Of a DNA stretch of 48,902 nt, positions 6,785 to 13,659 are shown in pieces (position 1 is the first letter of the stretch; the number at the start of each line of letters is the position of its first letter). Made by a program: the position numbers and the translations under genes. This stretch comes from a virus: positions 1-48,902 of IMG/VR virus record IMGVR_UViG_3300036861_000240, one strand, 5' to 3'. The notes beneath the pieces were generated by a model. It did no database searches, was not told the origin of the DNA, and saw only the letters and a program-made list of their open reading frames with translations.

Positions 6785-7812
6785 GCGCTGAACCCGGGGC
6801 GCACCGTGGCCTGGCCGAGCACGAGCGTGACCTTGTGTCCGTTCGTGAGGTTCGCCTGGACATCGTACGGCGAGACGATCGCCAGCAGCGTCGCCGTCTG
6901 CGCGGCGGTCAGCTCGGCGCGGACCTTCTTCGTGCCGGTAGCGGTCACGACGACGCCGGTGACCGTCAGCGTCTGGATGGTGAACTTGATCGTGGCGCCT
7001 GTGAGCACTGGCCAGGCGCCGCTGCTGGGCTCGGTCCACTCGAGCGATCGGGCGTCGGCGTCGAAGTAGTCGTCGCCGGCGACGATCTCGACATCCCCCT
7101 CGGCCGAGACCGGCGCCGCCACCTGGATGAGCGTCGCCGAGCCGATAAGGTTGAGCCGCGCGCCCGTCGAGCCAACCGCGACGTGATCGGCGACCGCTTC
7201 GTCCCACACCGCGTCGGCCGCCGCGGCGTTGGTCGCGCGCGAGCTGATGAGCGCATCGATGTTGTCGGCCAGACGCTTCCCGATCGAGTTCGCGACCGAG
7301 AGCGCCGCGGTCAGCCGATCCCACACGGCCGTGGCGATCGTGACGTCGGAGGGTGGCGCCGTGTAGCTCGCGGCGGCGAGACGCGTCGAGACGTCGACGT
7401 CGACGTTGTTCGCGCGCTGCCCCATCGAGCCGGCCGCGTCGTGGTCGGCCGCGGTCTCGTCCCACACCTGATCGGCGACCGCAGCCGCCGTTGGCCGACT
7501 CGAGATGGCCGCGTCCAGGTTCTCGACGCCGGCCTTCTGAATGCACCAGAGGGCCGGGATATCGCGCTGGTCGACCGTCGTGTCGGCGGTGGTGAATCGC
7601 GCGACGAGCATCTCCTCGGCGGTGTTGGAGCCTGGGGCGAGCGTGTACTTGTAGAAGCCGTCGCCGACTTCGATCGCGGCCTGCCCGGTGACGACCGCGG
7701 AGCCGTCGCTCGCTTTCCGTACTGTGCATGTAATCGTGAGGCCGGTCTTGCCGAGCTTGGCCGCCGTGTAGAAGGCGAGGAAGACGAGCGCGTTGCCAAC
7801 CTGTTCGATCAT
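6781..7812 (-). CDS. Tail or baseplate protein with VWD repeats
   Basis: 343 residues; start ATG overlaps the TAA of the 22-residue ORF upstream. The middle carries three imperfect repeats built on VWD: QVWDETAADHDAAGSMG, AVWDRLTAALSVANSIG and AVWDEAVADHVAVGSTG, typical of phage tail appendage proteins. The C terminus is beta-rich (TVTGVVVTATGTKKVRAEL). Placed between the lectin-like protein and the glycosidase-like protein. Probably structural. Confidence 0.6.
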   Translation of the reverse strand: MIEQVGNALVFLAFYTAAKLGKTGLTITCTVRKASDGSAVVTGQAAIEVGDGFYKYTLAPGSNTAEEMLVARFTTADTTVDQRDIPALWCIQKAGVENLDAAISSRPTAAAVADQVWDETAADHDAAGSMGQRANNVDVDVSTRLAAASYTAPPSDVTIATAVWDRLTAALSVANSIGKRLADNIDALISSRATNAAAADAVWDEAVADHVAVGSTGARLNLIGSATLIQVAAPVSAEGDVEIVAGDDYFDADARSLEWTEPSSGAWPVLTGATIKFTIQTLTVTGVVVTATGTKKVRAELTAAQTATLLAIVSPYDVQANLTNGHKVTLVLGQATVRPGFSA

Positions 7813-7880
7813 TAGCCGCTCACACCCTCGTTGTAGTGCGCCAGAACTTTGACCTCCGTGAGACTCGTAAGGGTTTTCAT
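7812..7880 (-). CDS. 22-residue ORF in tail block
   Basis: Reads MKTLTSLTEVKVLAHYNEGV and two more residues. Its TAA overlaps the ATG of the next gene (TAATG). Codon use here is less G+C-rich than its neighbours. A similar mini-ORF of 23 residues sits before the LamG-like gene, which strengthens the case for translation. Function unknown. Confidence 0.45.
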   Translation of the reverse strand: MKTLTSLTEVKVLAHYNEGVSG

Positions 7881-7894
7881 CGCTGAGCACAGCC

Positions 7895-8653
7895 TCATAC
7901 CGTGATGCCCCATTTAGCACCGAGGCTGGCGACCATCGCGTCTCGATCGGCCAGGCTCTTGGCGGCGTTGAAGAGCACGACCTCCGCTATCCAACCATCG
8001 AAGTAGAGGGCGTTGGTGCCGACTTTCGCGAGCAGGAGCCCAGTCGTGCTTGGAAAGACACTAAGCGCATCCAGGGATGACCCAGCAAAGCTCAGGGACT
8101 TCACGATCCCGTCAATGCGTACCTGGAGCTTGCCATTGTCGCCGAGTTGGGTTAGATCAACAGCCATCTCGAAGATGTGCCACGTCACATCCGTGAACGC
8201 GCCGCCTTGGCCGTATGAACCACCGTTCACGCGGTAATTGATCGTGTTTGAGAAAATCTGCACGCCGAACGTGTTGCCCGAGTAATAGGGCGTCTCGTTC
8301 GCGTTCGTACGCGTGTTCTTAGCGACCAGTAGAAGCAACGCACCGGTCTTGCCTGCCAGTCCATTGAAAGTCGTCCTCTCTAGGTACTGGCTGCTCGTGG
8401 CGAGGAAACGCACGGCTTGGCCACCGTTAGGGGCACCGTCTATATCCATCGTCGGCTTCCCCGCGCCAGCCTGCGTGGGGTCCCACGCGTTCCCACTGTA
8501 GTCCGTCCAGGTCGCAATCTGGGCGCCATCGGAAATGGCGAGCCTATCGGCGGGCAGCCAGAGAGAACAGTCGCCATAGGCGAGCGGGTTGAAGGATGGT
8601 CGTCCACTCCTCGAGCCGAGCGGCCCGAGCCCACCAGATAGCGGTGCCAGCAT
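7895..8653 (-). CDS. LamG/concanavalin-like tail protein
   Basis: 252 residues. After a Gly/Pro-rich start come LWLPADRLAISDGAQIATW and DYSGNAWDPTQ, the usual opening of LamG-like laminin-G/lectin domains. GLLLAKVGTNALYFDGWIAE near the end is the closing strand pair. Such domains bind glycans on the cell surface, so a receptor-binding role is likely. Its ATG overlaps the TAA of a 23-residue ORF. Confidence 0.75.
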   Translation of the reverse strand: MLAPLSGGLGPLGSRSGRPSFNPLAYGDCSLWLPADRLAISDGAQIATWTDYSGNAWDPTQAGAGKPTMDIDGAPNGGQAVRFLATSSQYLERTTFNGLAGKTGALLLLVAKNTRTNANETPYYSGNTFGVQIFSNTINYRVNGGSYGQGGAFTDVTWHIFEMAVDLTQLGDNGKLQVRIDGIVKSLSFAGSSLDALSVFPSTTGLLLAKVGTNALYFDGWIAEVVLFNAAKSLADRDAMVASLGAKWGITV

Positions 8654-8724
8654 TACGGCAGGCTCAGGATGTACCTAGCAAACACGATCAACGTCGGTAG
8701 CTCTCCTTCCCCTTGGGCGATCAC
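8653..8724 (-). CDS. 23-residue ORF in tail block
   Basis: The GTG start overlaps the stop of the upstream fibre gene (GTGA) and the TAA overlaps the next ATG. Contains LPTLIVFARYIL, a hydrophobic helix. The overlaps at both ends are the main evidence. Function unknown. Confidence 0.45.
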   Translation of the reverse strand: MIAQGEGELPTLIVFARYILSLP

Positions 8725-9380
8725 GCGGTCCGCAGCCAGCTAGCGTGGGCGAGGCGACAGTAGTACGACGACGAGGACGCGTGCTTCGTCGCCATCTTCA
8801 ACGCGAACTTCTTGCGGCCGCTCGATGCGATCGCGATTCCCGCGATCGTGGCGCGCATCCCGTACGCGGCGTTGGATTGGAGGTACTGGTCGTAGGTCGC
8901 GACGTCGACGTCATCGAGCCGGACGGTGATGATCCCGACGTTGTTATTGGTCGTGAGGTCGAGGTCGAGGTTGAGCGTCCAGGTCCCCTGACCGAGGACG
9001 ATGTACCAGTAGATCTCGGCGTTCTGTGCGCCGCTCGACGAGACGGTCTGGCCGTAGTGGAACAGGTCGCCCTTGTTGTTTCGCGTGCTCCAGTTCGTCT
9101 GACCGACCCATCCGTCGTAGGGCCAGACGTCGACCCGCCATTCCGGCGGCGGATCGACGAACACCGGGAAGTTTGCCGCCGGGTTGACCTGCAGCGCGGA
9201 GCCGCCGCGTCCAGCCGGGATGCGCGCGAGTTGCTTGTCACCGGTCGCCGCAACCATGTCCCCGGCGGCCAGGATCTTCGCCGGGGCCAGCTCGAGCATG
9301 TTGTCGCGGACCGCGCTGTTCATGACCGTCGCGTTCGGCACCTCGAGCGCCGTCCATGTCCGCGGCAGCGTCCAAGTCAT
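8721..9380 (-). CDS. Tail fibre protein, paralogue 3
   Basis: 219 residues. The N terminus (MTWTLPRTWTALEVPNATVM) matches those of the two genes upstream and probably docks to the tail. The C-terminal 120 residues are a beta-rich domain with NWSTR, SSSGAQNAEIYWYI and LKMATKHASSSSYY, all conserved in the paralogue at 9377-11038. Shortest of three tandem copies. Receptor binding is the probable role. Confidence 0.7.
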   Translation of the reverse strand: MTWTLPRTWTALEVPNATVMNSAVRDNMLELAPAKILAAGDMVAATGDKQLARIPAGRGGSALQVNPAANFPVFVDPPPEWRVDVWPYDGWVGQTNWSTRNNKGDLFHYGQTVSSSGAQNAEIYWYIVLGQGTWTLNLDLDLTTNNNVGIITVRLDDVDVATYDQYLQSNAAYGMRATIAGIAIASSGRKKFALKMATKHASSSSYYCRLAHASWLRTA

Positions 9381-11038
9381 CCCACCTCCTGAACGCGCAT
9401 GAGCGAGATGTGGTGGAGGTAGCCTTTGTAGGCGCTCGCCGAAGCGTTTTTCGTCGCCATCTTCACCTTGAGGCGCACGATGCCGTCGGCGGCGACGCGG
9501 ATGTTCGAGGTCGTCGACACGTTGCCGAGCGTGCTGCTAGCGCTGTACGTATCGATCGTGACGATCGTCGTCGCGTCGAAGGTGACGGTCATGATCCCGG
9601 CGTCGGTGTTCGCCTGGTACACGACTCCGAGCCTCCAGCGGCCGGCGTGGAGTGGGATGTCCCAATAGATCTCGTCGTTCTGCGCGCCGCTCGAGGAGAG
9701 CACCGACGTGTAGGGGCCGTTGATGCTCGCCCGCGTGCTCCAGTTCGTCTGGCCGGTCGGCGGGTCGAGCGTGTCGATCGGGATTAACCAGGGGAGCGTG
9801 TAGTCCTCGGTCAGCGCGGCTAGCGGGCCGACCGCGAGCGGCGCCCAAAACGCCCGCTGGCGGCTGCTCATGTACCAGCCGCTGGAGTGGCGCAGCAACT
9901 GGAAACCCTGCTCCTCGTCGGGCAGCGTATGGGTGATCGTCTGGATCGGCGTGTAGCGGTTGGCCGGGTCGGCGACGGCGATCATCCAGTTGTAAGGCGG
10001 CACCGCGCCGGGAGCTTCGACGTACTGGTACAGGTGATAGCCGTAGTCCGCGTCGGAGAGGCGCAGCGCCGAGCGCATGCGATAGGTCGAGCCGATCGGT
10101 GTGACGACCGAGGTCCACGAGCCGAACGTCAGCGAGGACAACGTGAAGTCGAGCGCTTCCACGCCGTGCTGGCCGATCGGGTGTTGGGAGCCGGTTTTCA
10201 TCATGTAGATAACGTCCGTCGCTGGGTCTCGCCGCGCGTCGAAGCCGGCGGGAGCCGGGTAGCGCTGGGCGCCATGCTGCGTCCGGTTGACCCAGGTAGC
10301 CGAGCCATCGCGCTCGATGTACGTGGCGGATACATCGGGGTCGCCGCTTTGGGTATCAAGGAGGTATATGACCCACGCATCGACCGTCCGGCCGAGTCCG
10401 GTCGGGCGTGAGTCGGAGGCAAGCGCACGGATGATGTTCGACCCTCCCTCGGTGTAGACAACCTCGTTGTTCCATGTCACTGCGTCCGTCGAGTAGTAGC
10501 GACGGATGACCTTCTCCGTCGCGTTTTCGACCATGTAGATGTTCACCATGTCGCGATCGGTGTCCGACGCGACGCCGATCGTGTAGGGGTCAGATGTGAC
10601 GTTTGAGAGTGCCGTCCAGGAGCCCGCCCATGCGCTCCAGTCAGTCGGGTCCGTGATCTTCTGGAAGTGGATCGAGCCGTTCGGGTCGAGGCGAACCCGC
10701 AGGAGCGGCCCGCTGTACATCTTCACGATGCGGTAGTGACCGCTGCCGCTCGAGGTCGAATTAGCCTCGAAGTTGTATGGCCCGTAGATCGGTACGAACG
10801 TCGTCGGCAGCCACCAGGCGGGCAGCGGGCTCGCTCCCTCGGCGACGCGCAGCGGCGAGTTCTCCGCGCCGGCCGCTAGGCGCGTCATCGCGCCGAGACC
10901 GGTCCCGATCGCGAGGTCGCCGTTGGCGGTGACCTTGCCGGCGATCGACTCGGCGAGTGTGTCGCGGATGTTCGCGTTGAACATCCCCTCGGTCACGACC
11001 TCATCGTCGGTCCAGGTCCGCGGCGCGACAAAGACCAT
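9377..11038 (-). CDS. Tail fibre with propeller-like insert, paralogue 2
   Basis: 553 residues. Shares the N-terminal segment (VAPRTWTDDEV) and C-terminal domain (NWSTRASINGP, SSSGAQNDEIYWDI, MATKNASASAY) with its two neighbours. Between them lies an insert of about 300 residues with repeated beta-strand blocks such as VNIYMVENATEKVIRRYYST and SGWYMSSRQRAFWAPL. It looks like a beta-propeller of the sialidase-like kind and may bind or cleave glycans. ATGA overlaps at both ends. The propeller call is inferred from strand periodicity. Confidence 0.65.
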   Translation of the reverse strand: MVFVAPRTWTDDEVVTEGMFNANIRDTLAESIAGKVTANGDLAIGTGLGAMTRLAAGAENSPLRVAEGASPLPAWWLPTTFVPIYGPYNFEANSTSSGSGHYRIVKMYSGPLLRVRLDPNGSIHFQKITDPTDWSAWAGSWTALSNVTSDPYTIGVASDTDRDMVNIYMVENATEKVIRRYYSTDAVTWNNEVVYTEGGSNIIRALASDSRPTGLGRTVDAWVIYLLDTQSGDPDVSATYIERDGSATWVNRTQHGAQRYPAPAGFDARRDPATDVIYMMKTGSQHPIGQHGVEALDFTLSSLTFGSWTSVVTPIGSTYRMRSALRLSDADYGYHLYQYVEAPGAVPPYNWMIAVADPANRYTPIQTITHTLPDEEQGFQLLRHSSGWYMSSRQRAFWAPLAVGPLAALTEDYTLPWLIPIDTLDPPTGQTNWSTRASINGPYTSVLSSSGAQNDEIYWDIPLHAGRWRLGVVYQANTDAGIMTVTFDATTIVTIDTYSASSTLGNVSTTSNIRVAADGIVRLKVKMATKNASASAYKGYLHHISLMRVQEVG

Positions 11039-11712
11039 CAGGCGGTCCGCGCCAGCGCGATGCGCGAGATGCGGGCGTTGTAGCCACTCGAGCTGGCGTT
11101 CTTCCCGGTGACCTTGAGCTTGACGGTGTGGCGGCCCGGGTTGGCGACGACGATCCCGGTGATGCTCGTCGTCTGATTGGCCGCCAGCGCCGCGGCGTAC
11201 ATGTCGATCGCCGAGCCCTGCGCCACGTCGTCGATGTAGGGCTGCACCTGGCCGGCGCTGCTGTACTTCACGTAGGCGAGCCAGAGGGTGTACGTCCCGT
11301 TGGCGATCAAGACGTACCAGCTCGCCTCGTCGTTTAGTGCGCCGCTCGGCGCCGAGTCCGCGCCATACCATTGGCGGGCGCCGCCGCCGAGGTCGGGATC
11401 GCCGGGCGCCGCGCTCCAGCCCGTGTTGAGGTTGGCGCCGCCGGCCGGCGTGATCGGCGCCACCCACGAGCGATGCCAGATCGGGAAGGCGGTGCGCCAG
11501 TTCGGCACGCCGGCGACGATCGCTAACTCCCTCCCCGCGGTCGAGATCGCGCGGCGGCCGACCGTGTGCGAGCCGGTCCCGTAAGGCAGATCCCCGGCGG
11601 TGGTGACCGCTGGGACCTCGGAGGCGAGCAGGTTGTCGCGAAGGTGCAGGTTCAACGTCGGCGCGCTGGGGACCTCGCCGACCGTCCACGATCGGGGCGC
11701 CGTCCAGACCAT
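11038..11712 (-). CDS. Tail fibre protein, paralogue 1
   Basis: 224 residues. Begins MVWTAPRSWTVGEVPSAPTL, paralogous to the next two genes. The C-terminal beta domain has SAPSGALNDEASWYV and LKVTGKNASSSGYNARIS, equivalent to the other copies but more diverged. A longer reading upstream only shadows the neighbouring gene. Probably part of the adsorption apparatus. Confidence 0.7.
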   Translation of the reverse strand: MVWTAPRSWTVGEVPSAPTLNLHLRDNLLASEVPAVTTAGDLPYGTGSHTVGRRAISTAGRELAIVAGVPNWRTAFPIWHRSWVAPITPAGGANLNTGWSAAPGDPDLGGGARQWYGADSAPSGALNDEASWYVLIANGTYTLWLAYVKYSSAGQVQPYIDDVAQGSAIDMYAAALAANQTTSITGIVVANPGRHTVKLKVTGKNASSSGYNARISRIALARTA

Positions 11713-11713
11713 C

Positions 11714-12148
11714 TCAGGCGATGCCTGCTTTAGCGTTCTCGGCGATGATCGAGGACAGCGTCTCGGCCTCCGCCAGCCCGAGCTTCCGCGCCACGCCGAG
11801 CTCGACGTCGGGTAGGAAGTTGCGTTGATGCGGGTATGGCCGTTTGAGCAGCTCGGTCTCGACGTCTCGCCAGTCTGGCGGCATCGTGACGCTGTATTCG
11901 GTTCCGCAGAAGTAGCAGAGCGCGAGCAGCCATTCGGGGTGCGCGCTCGGGCCGTTCCCGCAGGGGCACTCGACGACCCAGCGGCCCTCCGACACGAACG
12001 CAGGCAGTGGGTCGGGCGCGACGCGCAGCGCCGGCGGGACGCCCTCGGCCGCGCGTCGCGCGCGGATGAAGGAGCGGTACTCATCGGGCGTGCCGAGCTG
12101 CCAGATGACGGTCGGGTTCCCGATCGCGGTCATGAGTCGTGCCGTCAT
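11714..12148 (-). CDS. Tail-region zinc-ribbon protein
   Basis: 144 residues. A CPC pair and a CYFC pair about 18 residues apart form a zinc ribbon in the middle (ECPCGNG...LCYFCGTEY). The C terminus is helical. It starts by overlap with the distal tail gene. Proteins of this shape occur between tail-tip genes of other siphoviruses, but I cannot name a function. Confidence 0.65.
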   Translation of the reverse strand: MTARLMTAIGNPTVIWQLGTPDEYRSFIRARRAAEGVPPALRVAPDPLPAFVSEGRWVVECPCGNGPSAHPEWLLALCYFCGTEYSVTMPPDWRDVETELLKRPYPHQRNFLPDVELGVARKLGLAEAETLSSIIAENAKAGIA

Positions 12149-13659
12149 CAGAACGACAGTCCGTCGGTGCCGTCGATCGCCGACGTGCCCAGGATGAAGA
12201 ACGTCCCCGTCGTCTGCTCGCAGCCGAGTAGGACGTAGGGGGCCCGGCCAGGTGGCGCCACCACGCGGATGCTCTCCACAAACATCTCCTTGTCGAATGA
12301 GCGCCGGCTATTGATGACGCGCACCCGGTCGCCGATCTCGGCGCTGAGCGCGGCCGCGATGTTCACGTCGGTGACGAGCGGCACGGTCATCACCACCGTC
12401 GGTCGCGGCACCCCGTTGAGCGAGACGAGCGCGTTGCAGAGGCTCTGGATCGCTGCGTATTCCATCTCCGGTATGCCGTCGAGTCGGACCTGCTGACCGG
12501 TCACGCCACCCGGGCCGGCGACGGTGTTCGCAACGTCGCTGGTGTAGGCGGCGCGCGCCAGCTTGCCCTGAACGCGCATTCCGGTCGTCGCTTGCGAGGG
12601 GCCGAGGATCACGGCGCCGTCCGGCGTCGCGGTCACCGTCATCGTGAGGAGCGCGCCGCTGGTGCGGTCGAACACGATCGAGGAGATACCGCCCGAGCTC
12701 AGCGTGTAATCGGTCGTCAGCGCCGGTGCGACGACGCTCACGATCGGGTCGTCGCTGGTCGGACGCACCTGGATTTGCCGGACTTCGTTGGGTCCGAGCG
12801 TGAGCGAGCTGCCGTAGCGCCAGATCTCGCCGTTGGCCGCGTCGACGACCCGCGAGACGTATGGTGCCGTGCAGGCGCGGACGACGTGCCGCTCGCCGTC
12901 GTCATCCTTGAAGGGACTCACGTACCACGGGTCTGTGCCGTTATCGGTGTCGCGGTAGGTCTTCTGTACGACCTTGCTGCGCGTGTCGAGTGCGCGGGCG
13001 TGCCGGCTCTTGAAGGTGCTCAGGTTGGTCGGGCTGTCGTAGAGCGCCGCGCCACTCCCCTCGCTGTTCAAGATCCGGATCGCCAGGTCGAAGCCCTCAT
13101 CCTCCGGTCGTACCCAAAACCAGAGGAACTTGCTGACGCCCAGGTCGAAGGCGCGCAGGCCGGTATCGGTGAGCCCGAACGCGTCGAACAGGTAGCCCAT
13201 GGCCTGATCCGAGCGGATCGCATTCGCGATCGTGCCATCGCCGTAGAGCTGCGTGGAGCGCCCTTTGGCTCCGACGAGCCGACCGAGCTGGCTGAACGCC
13301 GTCAGCGAGACGGTCTGCTGACCCCACTCGGGATGGTTCTCGATCCGCTTGATGTAGCCGCGGATGATCTGGTAGGTGACGGCCGAGTGCGTCGCGCTCC
13401 AGCGGATCTCGCGGCCGGAGACGACGTTCGGATAGAGCGGACTCGTGACCTTCGTCGCCGTGTAGTCGCCGCTGACGTTGTTCACGACCGCGCGCCAGTC
13501 GCTCGCGAGCGGCGGCGAGCGGCTGATGATCTGGTTGCGGCCGCGCTCGGCGGCGACCTCGGCGTCTTTGAGCACGCGCAGCGTGATGTCCTCACCGGTA
13601 TCGGAGAAGTCGGCATCCGCGTTCCAATTCGCCTCGACCTTGAACGTCGGGACGGGCAT
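12148..13659 (-). CDS. Minor tail (tail-tip) protein
   Basis: 503 residues directly downstream of the tape measure gene, where distal tail and tail-associated proteins sit in siphoviruses. Beta-rich throughout. The opening (VPTFKVEANWNADADFSDTG) is typical of phage proteins in this position; EIGDRVRVINSRRSFDKEMF near the end resembles baseplate hub-like domains. Likely part of the tail tip that carries the fibres encoded next. Confidence 0.7.
   Translation of the reverse strand: MPVPTFKVEANWNADADFSDTGEDITLRVLKDAEVAAERGRNQIISRSPPLASDWRAVVNNVSGDYTATKVTSPLYPNVVSGREIRWSATHSAVTYQIIRGYIKRIENHPEWGQQTVSLTAFSQLGRLVGAKGRSTQLYGDGTIANAIRSDQAMGYLFDAFGLTDTGLRAFDLGVSKFLWFWVRPEDEGFDLAIRILNSEGSGAALYDSPTNLSTFKSRHARALDTRSKVVQKTYRDTDNGTDPWYVSPFKDDDGERHVVRACTAPYVSRVVDAANGEIWRYGSSLTLGPNEVRQIQVRPTSDDPIVSVVAPALTTDYTLSSGGISSIVFDRTSGALLTMTVTATPDGAVILGPSQATTGMRVQGKLARAAYTSDVANTVAGPGGVTGQQVRLDGIPEMEYAAIQSLCNALVSLNGVPRPTVVMTVPLVTDVNIAAALSAEIGDRVRVINSRRSFDKEMFVESIRVVAPPGRAPYVLLGCEQTTGTFFILGTSAIDGTDGLSF

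Noticed and set aside
6785-7729. Upstream extension of the glycosidase-like gene
   Set aside because: It lies in the wrong frame of the 6781-7812 gene and has shadow composition. The GTG at 6784 overlaps the upstream stop.
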